The notes below the pieces were generated by a model. It ran no database searches and was not told the origin of the DNA. It saw nothing but the letters and a program-made list of their open reading frames with translations. A stretch of DNA of 64,000 bases from Ascidia mentula (lineage: Eukaryota > Chordata > Ascidiacea > Phlebobranchia > Ascidiidae), in the NCBI GenBank assembly GCA_947561715.1, contig OX387204.1:997001-1061000 (forward strand), given 5' to 3'. The translations under genes and the position numbers were made by a program. Positions 40,854-53,680 of this stretch are shown here, piece after piece; within the stretch, counting starts at the first letter, position 1; every line of letters begins with the position of its first letter.

Positions 40854-42754
40854 ATGGCGTCCGGAAATAAAACGGCAGTTGTGATTGGGTTTCTGTCAAT
40901 GTCTTTTATTGCCTTGGTGATTGGACTTACGGCCCTTGTGACTGACCAGTGGATGACGGTAGGTGTTTTCATTTAAAGCCCGGTTAACTATGTGTCTTAG
41001 AAAGATCCCTCATACGCTCACTTTCCTTCTCATTTTCCTCTGGTATTTAATAGCTCATAAATATATGCCATGTGGTAACCTTACTTAAAAATGCCGCAAT
41101 TCATTCATGTCTTACATTTGATAAGGCAGGTGTCACACTTTTTCCATTGCCAAGGTTGGCCTGCCCCGCTAAAAAGGCCCTTGCAGACGATCTCCGTGAA
41201 TATACAAATCATTTGGTTAACAGTGGCATCGAAATAGCAAAGTGGCATTCACCCGACATGTTAGAGTGAAGCACGAAAAACACCCAATTCTGTTAAGTTT
41301 CCGAAACCTCTATGATAAATATCGTCCATTATCAGGTTTGCATTGATACGAATAAGTTCTTGGACATTCTCATGAGTAATCACGATGACGTCGGAATTTC
41401 CGAATCGACCATGAAGTTTCTGTACAAGATCTACCACGACACGGGCATGTGTTTTAATATCGGTGTATTTCGGGCTACATTAGGACTGGGCGATACACGG
41501 CTGTCATTGCCAAGTAAGTGTATAAACCTAACAGTATTCCAATGCTGTTTTGTAACCGTGTATTCCTTACATAAAATAAGACAAAGGCCTCATCGATGTT
41601 AATGAGTCCATGGCATAATGATCAAGGATTTTTTACTGCGCCACATAGCAATAGAGATGTTGTGGTCTGCCGCAGAATCAAGGACGGTTTGTGTCACATA
41701 TTGGTTAATAATTACCACTCTTGGCGGTTAAAGTGCAAAGCTAACATTAGCTGCTCCGTGGAACCTGCTATGCCACTGTTTCTAATCTTTTCACATGTTT
41801 TTGTGATCTACGAATCAACAAAACCTGTTCGCGTCACAGCTATATACAAGTTTGAATACTCGACCACAGTGATGGTGGCGGTGGTGACTGAAAAGGACTT
41901 CAATCGTCCTCCTGTCAACATCAACCGATAAAACAACTATTTTTTCCTCCCTATAATCTGATTGTTAATATACATTGATTGTTTGTGGAATAAACTGACT
42001 GGCTGATTGATCTTCAGTAGAACTTTTTATTTACAAATATTAGTCGCTGTACTGAATCACAGCAGCTTCGATCATCTCATACAAAATATTTCATTTGCTT
42101 TATTCTAGTGACAGAAATGGACATCTACAACACTTTGTGTCGCGGTCTGTTGATGCTGGGACTGGTGATCCTTCTTATTGGCTTCGTCTTTCTCTGCAGA
42201 AACAAGAATATCAATTCTCTGAAACGTTATAACGAACTTCAAATCATAACTATGTTTATATTTATTGGAGGTAAATAACCTGTTTAGTCTGGCCACCTAT
42301 TAGGCCTACCCGAATTAAGGTTATTTTGTCAATTATAAACATAATCTGAAACTTGAGATTGTGCGTCCAGTAGCAGGACATTGTTCGTCATTATACTTTA
42401 CCATAACGTGAAGCATTTTTTATGATTTCAGGTTTTTTGTTGACCGCCTGTATGGTATTATACACAGCAACAAACTATGAAATCGTCAAAAACCCGGAAA
42501 AGTTTTACAGCATATTTGAGACAGAGGTCGTGGAAGTATTTACCAGAGAGCCCTGGTCCGGAGCCTACAACCAAACAAAGGTGGTCCTGGACGAATCACA
42601 CCCACATTTTGGCTACTCTTATATATTGGGCTGGGTGGCTACTGCCATGGTTACTGCCAGTTACCATGTAGGGTTTGTGGCCCTGGCTTTATTGCATGAC
42701 CGATTTGTTAAATCCAGTATCATGTACAGCAGTATGATTAATGAACAAGAGTAA
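40854..42754 (+). CDS. PMP22/claudin-like four-helix membrane protein, four exons, 255 aa
   Basis: Exons are 40854-40958, 41336-41513, 42109-42270 and 42432-42754, with GT..AG ends and phases 0, 1, 1 that join exactly (768 nt with stop). TM1 is at about residues 8-30 followed by the VTDQWM motif typical of the start of the first extracellular loop in the PMP22/EMP/claudin superfamily. A long first loop (exon 2) lacks the claudin W-GLW-C-C signature. TM2 is in exon 3 (LLMLGLVILLIGFVFLC), TM3 spans the exon 3/4 join, and TM4 (SYILGWVATAMVTASY) is in exon 4. The tail is short and ends NEQE, without a claudin YV PDZ motif. Probably a plasma-membrane tetraspan of the EMP/TMEM/CACNG-like branch; exact relative not recognised. 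Confidence 0.75.
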
Positions 42755-42927
42755 AACTTTTCTATTTTCCACTCTTATTGTTTTTATTTCATTGGTATTT
42801 TCAAAGTTCTCATTAATTATCCACTGCGTGCAGCATTAGGTTTTTATTCATTTGCAGATTATTTGCCATTTCAAATAATTATTTTTTCCCATTTTTGTCA
42901 AGGGAAACAAGAAAACAATTTAAATTC

Positions 42928-42933
42928 AATAAA
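42928..42933 (+). other. Poly(A) signal AATAAA
   Basis: About 175 nt after the stop of the PMP22/claudin-like gene. Confidence 0.6.
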
Positions 42934-43291
42934 ACTGTACATATTTAAGCTTTACGTGTTTTTGCAAATAAAAGTTTTGTGTCCCCGTTATATGAAGAAA
43001 GTACATGTGATTGCCGGTGATTTTTCTGGAATACTTCAACAATCCGCAGCTACAAAAGCTTCGCCGCACCAGACCAGAAACTGATTATTTTAGTCAATGC
43101 TTAAAGTTTTTGTCATTTGTAAGCAATGACACGCCGCTAAAAGGACGGCTTAAACTAAGAGTGTTATATTTACAAATAGAAAATAACAAAAAGAAAGCGG
43201 GCTGTGTCGCTTGGTAAACAATGTTTCGTAGAAAATTCTCGTACAAACACGTTTCCGTTGTGCAGGTCCGGATAAATACGCAGTGAGCAAA

Positions 43292-46200
43292 ATGTCTGCG
43301 CTCAGGCGAACGTGTGATGTAATTCGTGTTTGTAAAAATATTAAAAATGTCAGTGAAAGTGGACTTTTGTACGCTTCTCAATGTCACAAGTCCAGTCGCA
43401 AATATTTCCACTTTATTTCTCATTCAAAAAGATGTCAAAAATTGTTGCAAAACAATGGTAAGTCGCTATTTAAAATTTGCACCTATAATTAATTGCCCAA
43501 TTTTTAAATCAAATTGAAAACCTTCTAACACAAATTTTCTGATTGCATCTGCAGAATACTTTGCACAGAACCTTGCAGCAATTTCCGCAATACACACTTC
43601 ATCGATAAATTTTGCTAACAAAGATTATTACAAAGTTCTCGGAGTGTCAAAAAATGCAACACAAAAAGAAATCAAAAAATCTTATTACCAGGTATTTTTA
43701 CATGTAGCAAAACTTGTATTTTAACAGTTTTATTAAATTTTTTGCCAACTTAAGTCTAATAGTGTTGGATGCCTTATTGTTTAGCAGCTGAGCAGTATTG
43801 CGTATTAGTTTAAATGTGAAATGTTTTGTTAGTTGGCAAAAAAATTTCATCCTGACACCAACAAAGGAGATAAAAATGCTTCAAAAAAGTTTTCAGAAGT
43901 TGCTGAGGCTTATGAGGTATGTTAGATTGGAGGTAATGAATGTTTGAGCAAACATGTGTTTACAGAATTTCACCGTAACTTCCTGGTTAATGTCACAGTG
44001 AAATTTTTTTTTATCCTCTACAACCTTTAATAACACACTTTATCATTAGGTTTTGGGAGATGACACCAAGCGACAACAATATGATATACTTGGAAGCAGT
44101 GGTTACCAAGCCAACCAACAGGGCCACTCACATTGGGGTGCTCAGGGTTTTGGGGGCCATATGGACCCTGAAGATTTATTTCGAAAAATATTTGAAGAGT
44201 TCTCTGGTGGGCAGTCAAGGGCGGGATTTGAAGATTTTAGGGAGTTTGCCCCGTTAGAAGTAAAAACACATTGTTACATACTTATGTGCTCCTGTATGTC
44301 ATCCTATGTGTAATATTCTTACCAAAACCTATACAATTGCAAACAGAATCTAATAATTTTATTCATGTTTCTTCTGCAAAACAGAAAATCACTTCTACTT
44401 TACGTGACTAAAGAAGCAAATATCAAATTAAATATGCTTTGCAATACATAAACATGAAAAACCTGTTTGATATTTAATCAGGTTTTCATGGATCTGACAT
44501 TTTCTGAGGCCGCTAAAGGAGCAAACAAAACCTTAAACATTGACATGATGGACACTTGCCCGTCGTGCAAAGGAAAAGGGAATGAGCCTGGAACAAAAGT
44601 GACCAAATGTGGACATTGTGGTGGAAGTGGAACGGTGAGTAACGACTTTTGATGTTGATGTGCACTGGGGAAATGTTCTCATCATGTTAAATAAGACACA
44701 CATCGTTATGAACAACTTTACCAAAAATGGTCAATACAAAGCTCGGTAAAGTAAATGAAATGATGTCAAAATTTTAAAACACAATCAATAAAAAAACTGT
44801 TTACTCAGTTTAAAAAAAGGTAATTTTAATCACCATGCTTTGTGTCTATCTCAGTTAGTTGGTTAGTTTATGATTCCAAAAGCAAGAACAAAAATTAATG
44901 CATAAAAGGTTCCAAAGGTAATGTTTGAACTTTCTCCATCTTTTTACAGGAACAAATTGTAACCGGACCCTTTGTAATGCGTTCAACGTGCAGGAGGTGC
45001 AAAGGCACCGGCAAACTCATCACATATCCATGTGTAAAGTGCAAAGGCAAAGGACAAGTTAAACAAAACAAAGCTATCACAGTGCCTGTTCCAGCAGGTG
45101 AGGCCCCTATACACATGTAACATGCACAATGTAGTGTAAAAATACTGGCGCCCAGTATCCCAAAAAGCTAAGAGGACCACTATGTGTGGTGCATATTTCA
45201 ACCTTGAAAACGTCATCTGCTTTGTTTTATGTAAAGATCCATGCTAAACATAGAAAAGTGAAATTTTTGCCTTTTTTAACCTTGTCCGAATGCATAAAAA
45301 AATTCCTTTTCAAAAAAAATTATTGCACACTTTATTTTTTAAACTTTATTTGTTTTGTTCAGGAATTGAGGACAAACAAACTGTCCGGATGCAAGTTGGA
45401 ACGAGGGAAATTTTTATAACGTTTAGGGTAAAAAATTGTTCTTGTAAACTTACCACAAAATACAAAAAATCAAAGTTATCATTGATATTTTGTTGTAGGT
45501 TGGAACAAGTCGATTGTTTCGTCGTCAAGGTGCAGATGTTCATTCCGATGTTGAAATCTCTATAGCACAAGCAGCACTAGGTGGCACTATACGAGTGCCT
45601 GGAGTCCACAGTGACACCCAACTTGTTGTAAGTTCCACAGATGAATTCAGTGCTTTAAATTTTGCTCTATCACAATTTGTTGGTTGTGTTTGCATGTGGT
45701 ATGCTACACATACAGACTAGTGCACTGGGTTTACCGGATTTGCAGCCAATTAAGATCAGCCATTTTTTCCAGCATGTCGGAGCGAGATGTTAAACCAAGC
45801 TCTCATTGAGGTTTTAACTCGCGATCCTGGGCTAACCAGGCCCAATGCTCTACCAATTGAGGCTAGGACAAATGGTTTTCAGAATTTTTTTAGCTTTTTG
45901 AAATTAGATTACAATTAAACTTAACTGGTTGACCAAATCCGACTACACAACCGTACAATCAGAAAGATAAAATCAGACAAACTTTTGGTTCCAGATTCCC
46001 CCTGGAACAAACTCACACGAAAGATTCGAATTTCCCGGGCAAGGTATTAAGAAAGTCAACAGTTATGGTTTTGGAATACATTACGTCCATGTTAAGATCA
46101 AGATACCAAAGTAAGTTCTTGTTTTGAAATTCATTCACTATTCTGTTACAATCACGATGAGGATTTCCACCTTTTATACCGCAGGAAATATTAGTTTCCA

Positions 46201-47166
46201 AGTTTGTGGAACCAAAGTTACTTGCAACTGATTTCATAATAATGTATGGAAATGTTTCAAGGTCAAATACAACGATATTTATTCCTACTGTTATTTAAAG
46301 TTTAATAAAAAGACTGAATTCCATTTACAAACTTTTCACACATATTTGGCCCAAGATATCGTTGTTCATCAAAACCAAAATATTGTTTGAATCATAACGG
46401 ACGGTTTTATGTATATTTAATACAAACAAAACATAGCATGAAGTTCTCAACCATTGTATCGGCAATTTTGTTTGTATCAAAATATCCTTTGTGTAAAGTA
46501 ATGCAATTTTACTGGGCGCCAAAATTGTTGTAGTTTTCTTTTTTCTAAAAAGTTGCCTGGTGGCGTAGCACCGGATGCAGGATTCTAAATTATTGTACGA
46601 TTCGTCACAGAGTTCTGACGTCACGACAGAGAGAATCCTTACTTGAATTTACCGAGGATGACGAAGAATTTGACGGAACCGTTGAAGGACATCACCCAAC
46701 AGAAAGTAAGTGACGAGAAGCAGATAATTGTTGTAAATGGTATCGTTAGAAAGCGGTGACGGCTTACACTGGCCCATTGTTTTCCTTGTATTATAGAAAG
46801 TAAAAGGGAAATTCTAGCAAACTAATTAAAATCCAACCCAGCCTTCGGTTAATTATAATGTTCCCGTCTAATAGTTATGCAATTTTGTCAGGATGTAAAA
46901 TATAACGGTGGAAAATGTTGTTTGCGTCTGGTTCGGTTAAAAATATCGAATGTGACTGTTATTTAAACGTACCAAGACTTGCCGTTGGCAAAAGAACCAA
47001 GACTGTCATATTCGAGCTAAATTGAAAGCGGTTTCTCCTTTTCTCAGAAAAAGTCGAAACGAAGAAATCTTCGCGAGTCGACACAGAAAAGGAGAAATCG
47101 GATGAGAGCAGCGAAGGCGAAAATCCCGGATTTTTTTCCAAAATAAAGAAATCGATTTTCGGTTGA
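43292..47166 (+). CDS. DNAJA3: Mitochondrial DnaJ homologue TID1 (DnaJ subfamily A member 3), 11 exons, 473 aa
   Basis: Hsp40 co-chaperone that stimulates mitochondrial Hsp70. Exons: 43292-43457, 43555-43691, 43833-43916, 44050-44259, 44482-44634, 44950-45097, 45363-45427, 45499-45627, 45995-46110, 46611-46705, 47048-47166; all phases agree (1422 nt). Residues 1-75 are basic and fit a mitochondrial presequence. The J domain (DYYKVLGVS onward) has HPD at 107-109. A Gly/Phe-rich linker (to ~199) leads to the zinc-binding domain with four CxxCxGxG repeats ([32 protein letters not shown]) over residues ~225-290. The beta-sandwich substrate domain follows, and the C-terminus [12 protein letters not shown] resembles the end of the long TID1 isoform. 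Length is close to the human protein (about 480 aa). An alternative last exon lies at 47815. AATAAA at 47367-47372 follows this stop by ~200 nt. Confidence 0.93.
45790..45872 (-). repeat. tRNA-derived sequence (SINE head or tRNA pseudogene) in DNAJA3 intron 8
   Basis: On the minus strand there is a good box A/D-arm (TAGCCTCAATTGGTAGAGCA), a 5-bp anticodon stem TGGGC/GCCCA closing a 7-nt loop (CTGGTTA), then a poor T arm (GAGTTAAAACCTC). The box B region is too divergent for a working tRNA. Confidence 0.45.
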
Positions 47167-47814
47167 CGTTGCGCATCACGTGATGCGTTTAGATAATTGT
47201 GATTGGCTGGTTTAAATTTTGCGTAGAAACTTGTGTCGTCTTTCACTACGTTTTAGGATTCTTGTTGAAAATATATTTAATCCGGTTTTCGTTTCAACTC
47301 CTCCGCAATTTTGTTGAATTCTTCTCAGTGTTTGAGGAACTATTGTGGGGAACCACCTTGTATGCTAATAAACATGCTGTGAAAAAATTTTAAAACGAAA
47401 CATCCAACAACGTCATACTTAAAGACAATTTATTTTCTGTGTATTACTTGATGTATTCGTAGACAGACCTGAAGAAGCGTTTCTATTTGTAAGCCCAAGG
47501 TCATAGCATCGTTTAAGTAAATGTTTTGCGTAAAGTTGCGGACATCGGGAATATTTGCGCCTGAAAAGCCATGCTCCTGAAGGTCCTTCTGACACCATGT
47601 AGCGTTTATTCGCCAAGCCAAGCAGTTCCAAAGAGAAGGTCACATTGCATTGATCGTTCATATATATATATGCGTGTGCGACACCTAGTGGGTTTGTGCA
47701 TAGAAATAACACCACAATACTCGGCGAAATGCTGGAGGACCAACAGTAACCCCAGAAACTTGTGCAAGATACAATAAACTTTAAGCTAATACTTTTCTTT
47801 TTTTGTTTTTGTAG

Positions 47815-47834
47815 AAAAATCGTCGAAGGAATGA
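47815..47834 (+). CDS. DNAJA3: Alternative last exon of DNAJA3 (short TID1-type C-terminus)
   Basis: A strong acceptor (long pyrimidine run, gtag) is followed by 20 coding nt. Joined to exon 10 (ends in phase 1 with A) it reads KKSSKE and stop, giving a 440-aa protein in place of the 39-codon exon 11. As I recall, human TID1-S likewise replaces the end of TID1-L by six residues (KRSTGN). AATAAA at 48105-48110 would serve this 3' UTR. Confidence 0.55.
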
Positions 47835-48104
47835 GGCCACGAACTCTACTTCTGTGCAAATATAGACCATTCTCCCTTGCAGCTTCCCGTCTTTTTTGTT
47901 GTAAACCCGTTTAATTTTTCCTCGCAAACCATGCCTGTTTAACGTAAGCAAGGAGACAACATATACAGCAAAAAATAAGCTTCAGTCCTTCTCATTTGGA
48001 GGTCTCAACTCCATGTTGTACTTTTAAGTAAACGCAAGCTGCCATCGTGGGTAACTATGTATGTCTGGAACTAATGTAAATTGTCTCGCTTTCATTTTGC
48101 CGCA

Positions 48105-48110
48105 AATAAA
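48105..48110 (+). other. Poly(A) signal AATAAA
   Basis: About 270 nt past the stop of the alternative DNAJA3 last exon. Confidence 0.5.
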
Positions 48111-48329
48111 ACAAATAAGTGTTGGAAATTGATCGTTTCCTGCATCTTATACGGCCCCGTGATCTGTTAAACAATACTGCTGCTAACTATATTCAAAGTT
48201 TGCGATGTTGGACCGTTGTTGCTCGACTGGGAATAAGAACTGCTAAAAATTTGTGCGACTTCCGCTAGATGTCGCTAATGTACCACTTGTAAACTGCGCG
48301 ATATACCAAGAAAAAAAACCTGATCGGGA

Positions 48330-48367
48330 TTCGTGCCCAGGATATGTGAGTTCAAATCCCGGTGCGG
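48330..48367 (+). repeat. tRNA-like 3' half (box B) remnant
   Basis: GAGTTCAAATCCCGG matches a tRNA T arm/box B and is followed by tgcggtca; no matching 5' half is visible. Probably a SINE fragment. Confidence 0.3.
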
Positions 48368-51351
48368 TCAAAATAAAAACGAATATATTCGGCAAAAAAA
48401 TTAAATAAATCGGCATTGGGACTTCAAGTTATTTTGACTCAACATCTTGTTTTTCTTTGGAGCTGCGTGACGAAACGATGTCTGCGTGATTTTGTCAACA
48501 ACAATTTACGAACTCATGCGACGTGAGACGGTTTCGATGTGACGCATTTCTAACCTTGACACGTCATCGTGTCCACGCATTCCCTGTACTGGTTTAAAGT
48601 TTTTGTTCCTCGGTGAGAAATCAGATGTTTACCAACCAGTGTTTAATGTAAATATTTATCAAGTGAGTGGAGGTTTCGAAATCGTGGGAATTTTGTTATC
48701 GTGAAAGAATGAATTACGATCGTACTCCGATCTTCGCTAATTGGACTTAAGTCTTGGTTTTATTCACATTTTGTGCGGTTCACGAAAGCGTTTGTGTTCT
48801 GAGCTCAATAAAAACATGTGAATATCTTTTGTCACTTCCAGTGATAAATTTTAATAATTTTTAACCTAGTTTATTTAATGTTGATCTGAGGCCCGTTGTG
48901 CATTTTCTGGGAGGAGATGACAAAACAAAACTGTTGATCTCTGCTCCGTAGCGTGGTTGGCAACAGGAAAACCGTAGTTACGTATTCTTAAACCTCTAAT
49001 AAACAAAAGTAAACGACTGCGGGGAATTTGTTACGCAGACCTGGTCGGTGGTAATAGGCTTGTGGAGGCCGTCGCGAAATCGGATTAACCTTTTCATGGG
49101 AAATAGTAAACAACTTCTTATGTCTAAGGCTACTGTGAGTCAATTGTTGATATTTCTATGGACTCGCCAGCTTCTGTGTTGCTTCGACAATCACAATATT
49201 CATTAAAACATTTCAATTGAGAGGCTTTTGAACGTTTTCGACAAGAAAATATGTAAACACAATGTATTGTTTTGTCGTAAGGAAAATCGCCGTTTTTTTA
49301 TTGGAAACGCAAGATTTTTGTCAACTTAATGAGATTTCTCTGGGATAGCTTTGGGTTCTTTAAAACCACATCTCCAAAAGTAAAAACGAAGGTAGTTGAA
49401 CTCTTTGTTGTAAAATAATTGTGTATATGACCTAGAAAAATATGTTTTAATTAAGTTTAGACAGGCGTCATTTAAACCTCTGACAAAGTAACGTTAAAGA
49501 AATGTTACTGTTTTTTTGTCATTCATGTCATTTTCATCCCAGTTTTTCACTCTTTAGGGTTGGTTTAACCCAGCTTTATGATTAGGCTACGTAACCTTCA
49601 AGCTACATATAGATGTGTATCAGACAAGGTAAAGCTTTGATCCAGTATCGTTTCACAACAAACATCGATAATCGCGATACTTTCGCAGTGGCTGGCAGTG
49701 ACGTTAGTTCGAGAATTGCCCTTTAATTTCCATTATATATTAAAGCCACAACCAGTGATGGAAATAAGTTCGGCTATATTCGTTTCGACGAGTCTTTGGC
49801 CTGACGGAAACCAACTGATTAAACTTGGACTTGGTAAACTCCGATTTCCCAAAGGATATCTGAGGTAGTTTCGTATCGTGATTTATCGTGATTGTTTGTG
49901 AGTCGAAACAAATATAACCAGGGCCTTTGAGAGGAAACGTATGAGGAGGTACAAAGACCTTTTTTAAGATCGAATGGAATTGCAGGGATTAAGTCTTTGC
50001 GGTAGAAATCCCTCCGCTTCATAGCCCCATACTATATATTCTTAGGAGCCTGGACTTTTATGTCCCCCGGCGTGCGTTACAGGTCGCGGAAATGGCCCGA
50101 ACAGCAATGATTTCTCAGTGTTTTATTCCAACCTCTATCTTACTCCAGAAAAAGATTGTCCGGTCGACAGCGCCACAAACGTCACCAGTTAAACACTTAT
50201 GTTTAATCAGATCTCGATTCCTGGTGCGTCGCCAATCTTAGGTAGCACTGCTTGCGTCACACATAATGGGAGGTATCATTTAAACACGTGACTCACAATG
50301 CATTTTTTTCCTTTTTTGAGAAGTTTTGCCTTCGCTCAGCCTGCATCGAAAATTTGATAATCCCTGTAGCAGATTTTGTGAAGTAGGCAAAATGGACATA
50401 CCTTTGCAAAACGGAGAAATAACGATGTGTTGGTTGTTTTTACATGAAAAATTCGTGCTGTGCCTGAAAAAAAAAGTTTTTCAACTTGTCCCATGCACAT
50501 AAAGAGAGCAAGACGTGGTCTTAAAAGAATGCAATTTGGATAATTTTCTACAAACACCATTTATATCTAGACATGAAATGGTCATCACATGTTAAAACGT
50601 ATCATCAGCGTTTATAATAAATCTTGTATTTGCATCACACACTTTAATACCCGGTTCTCACAGAATTGAATACATACCAGACGCATTTGCAACCCTCCTA
50701 TTACTATCTTTGTCAAGTACAGGTTAAAGCTCTTCTCCAAGCTTGTGTATGTGTGCAGTAAACAACTAAAGCTGACGCACGAAACCTTGCAAAGTAATTG
50801 GTTGTGAACTACGCGGTATTCGCATTATGTGGAACTTGTCCAAAACATGTTCGTTACCGCGGTTTCTCGGAACAAGAATATTTGTTTGATCATCTCAAGC
50901 ACGTTTAAGAGGCGGCGAATTGAAGATACTAATTACCCATTGATATCTCCGTATCACAAAAAAACAAATTGGTTAAGATAAGTGCCCGCAGTAGACGAGG
51001 TTTGTTGCTGGCAATCGAATCGCGGAATAAAATTAGCGATTTTTGTATTTCCAGAAGAAGTTTTTTTTTACATTATGAACATGCCTGGCAGCATCACTAA
51101 TAGAAGAATCCGAAAATACTTAAAAGATTAAAATCGGTTGACATGTACAGGCGCGTAAACTCTGCAATTACTGGTCCCTATTTGGTAACATGGATTCAAG
51201 TGAAGCCTCTCGTTTGAAGTAAGTCCACTTTTCTACAGATACGGTTGTTGATCGACAGCCTACCAGTGTGGCTTGGTTCACCGATCCGGTGTAGTTTATT
51301 GTTTTTTTATCAGTTATTAGTCAATGTTTGTAATCTAGGAAAATGCCATAG

Positions 51352-52214
51352 ATTCTACTTGAACTTGAAAAAAGTACAGAAACTGACGATGTTGTTGGGG
51401 CGAAATTTATATTTCTGATTGCTTTTGGTAAAAAGATCGCAATGGCGCTGATCACCTGCCACTCTTTGCGAGTAAGTTCAAATATTTTTCCTCTAGTTTC
51501 CCAACAGAATGCTAATTGACGCTAACTTCGAATGTGAGGTATGTCTTCATACGTACGTGTGCGTACAAGAATGCGCTACAAAATAGCGGCCCTATAAAGA
51601 TTGTGTAAAGTCGTAGGATGAGTTCATCACCAGTTTCGTAGCTTGTCTGGGGGAACGGATCGGAAATTTTGGACGTTATTTTGGGAACCGATGTTGCATT
51701 TTGTTTACCGGTAAATTCCATCCTGGAAAATACGAACCAGTGACAACAAAGACGACATTTTTAACATTTGACGCAGGTAACTGACTTCAAGTAAGGGTTC
51801 AAAATTACTGACACTATTTTCCTCCCCTGTCATGAACAGCCAGTTTGACAAAGATAAGCTTTAACGTTGCGTTTCCGTGAAGCCCCATGGTATTTAAAGT
51901 AACGAAATTGTGATACTTTACTGGACAAATTCGCATTGTTTAGATGAAAAATCAGAAAGATGGTGGGCTAGAGGCCTGAAATGAAATGACTGGATCAGTT
52001 GTTAGCAACGTTTTTACACGAGTTTTACACGTTTTTTCGACAGCGTTTAATTCCACAAACCGCAAATCACCTGATCAACGTTCGCCCGCACATCTGTGAG
52101 AGTAAAATTTGCGCAAGGCACAAAGTAGAGGCATTGCTACTGAGTGACAAAAGTGCTCTAATCGTGTCTGTCGAACTTGTCTCGTTGCCGAACCGCACAA
52201 TCACCGCAGGTTGA
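51352..52214 (+). CDS. Candidate 3' part of an unrecognised gene (two exons)
   Basis: Segment 51352-51471 (40 open codons, after catag, before GTAAGT) and segment 52044-52214 (acceptor after a pyrimidine run cgttttttcgacag, 57 codons including TGA) join in phase 0. The first includes a hydrophobic stretch (AKFIFLIAFGKKIAMALI). The second contains HICESKICARHKVEALLLSD and ends NRTITAG. An AATAAA at 52452-52457 follows the stop by about 240 nt. The composition looks protein-like in both, and no homologue comes to mind. The 5' exons are unknown, and the acceptor of the first segment is weak. Confidence 0.33.
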
Positions 52215-52451
52215 TTGTTGTCGGTGGATTGAATCCAACTGTTCTTCGAACTGTTATTGTGGCGCATTCTTTGCATTATATTTTGAATGAAACTTTTTGC
52301 TTTTCTTCGAGAAAATATTGAACGAGCAAGAGTAACTGCACGAGCGACGAATCACCAAACGCCCCAAGTTTTATCAACTATTTGTAAAACTGCGCCATTG
52401 TTCGGTATTAACATATGTAATCATATAGTGTATGTCATATTTTGTACAACC

Positions 52452-52457
52452 AATAAA
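52452..52457 (+). other. Poly(A) signal AATAAA
   Basis: Downstream of the candidate terminal exon ending at 52214. Confidence 0.4.
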
Positions 52458-53207
52458 CATATTTTTAAATTCATTATGGAGAAATTCACACAGCACAAAT
52501 GACGGTTAAGTGATTTTTGTGATATTTGGTTATTTCATTTTTCTTCCGTGTTAAATCACTAAACTTAATTTTTGCACAGTTTCTCACGAAAACTTCCGCA
52601 TTTATTGAGAATATGAAGATTCTCAAGTGCTTGCAATGACTCAATTAAAAGTTATCACCAATTTTAGAACCACTTTTCAATAAAAAGAGTTTCTTCTACC
52701 ACGCAAACGGCATTCTCGCATCTTACACGTCTGTTGCGGTCAATTCGTCGAAGAGGTTGGAACCGCGGACACAAAGACCTTGTCATTGACGGGCGATTAA
52801 CCTCATGTCCCATGATTCTAACGATTGTTTTTAATGTTTAACTGGTTTCCATACATTCTAATGCTAAAAATTATTTGCCTGAAAATTCAAACCAACTTAA
52901 ATATTACAATTAAATACCTTTAAGCCCTCATAAGATCGATGGACATTTTTGGCTACACTTTGTCCATCTCTTACAATTGTCTCAAAAAATCCACAGTGCA
53001 AAATAGCAGTTTACAGAAAGCATGTAAACTTGTAACCAAATATCACTTTCAATTGTTAATAATCGTTAGAAGTGATGAAAGGTTTACTTATTATGTGAAA
53101 TTAAAAAAGAGTTAATTACACGGAATAATGATTAGCATATTACCTTTGGCTTTTCTCTTCCGTGTAATTGAAATCATTAGATAAACTAATATCAGTGGCC
53201 ACAAAGT

Positions 53208-53680
53208 ATGATGGACTATTCAAGCTCATCATGTGCGTTGTACTTTCAATGCGGTTTAAAACAGTGGAATCCCCTCAAGTTTAATCCGTTGTCTTTGAAA
53301 CACGGATGCGGACAAGACAGGAGCACGGATTCTGTTGGTTCAGACGACCTTAAAGGAGAACAGGAATCGGGTGGAAATAATTGGAAACAGATTCTAACCT
53401 TAAAGGAGAAACTATCCCCTAGCAAGGAAGAGCGCCCAGCTAGGGCAGGGACCATAATACATTCTGACGTTTTAACGCTGTAAGGAATTCGCCTCGGGCT
53501 GGGGGAGTCCCCATTTCGGTTGACGCAGTCACTCGGTTTGCAAGATCCTTATCGGCGGAGGAACATCAAACTATCGACGTCCCCGAATCTTCTGGAGCCA
53601 TTATTCTTTGTAGGAAGCCTGTGTCGTCCATCAACGAGCAATATTGCTCTCGCGACGCGCGTGCAAATAAAATTTTCGAC
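53208..53680 (+). pseudogene. Coding-like region with a frame break
   Basis: A frame from 53208 to a TAA at 53481 encodes 91 residues rich in Lys/Glu/Ser (for example SDDLKGEQESGG). From 53468 a second frame, shifted by two, stays open for 66 codons to a TGA near 53681 (for example PVSSINEQYCSRDARANK). An intron cannot fit in the overlap, so this is a decayed exon, a sequencing indel, or chance. AATAAA at 53908-53913 suggests a + strand transcript ends here. No family recognised. Confidence 0.25.

Larger units (their letters stand above)
47835..51351. other. Gene-poor interval with two possible first exons
   Basis: Mostly AT-rich with no long frame. Two ATG-initiated phase-0 segments end in donor sites: 49096-49134 (MGNSKQLLMSKAT, then GTGAGT) and 49329-49391 (MRFLWDSFGFF..., then GTAGTT). 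A third, 51190-51218 (MDSSEASRL, then GTAAGT), ends in phase 2. The first two are phase-compatible with the exon at 51352 but nothing proves the link. Confidence 0.3.

Noticed and set aside
45790-45872. Functional tRNA-Thr(GGT) gene on the minus strand
   Set aside because: D and anticodon arms are good but the T arm/box B is too divergent to fold or drive transcription.
47419-47859. Minus-strand frame of 146 codons near the DNAJA3 3' end
   Set aside because: No ATG in its first half, two overlapping frames look equally protein-like, and it lies over the DNAJA3 alternative intron and exon. AATAAA overlaps its stop, so a transcript is possible but unsupported.
51512-51721. Minus-strand frame of 69 codons with a hydrophobic segment and a GTACGT donor-like site
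   Set aside because: No compatible next exon found, and it sits in the intron of the + candidate at 51352-52214.
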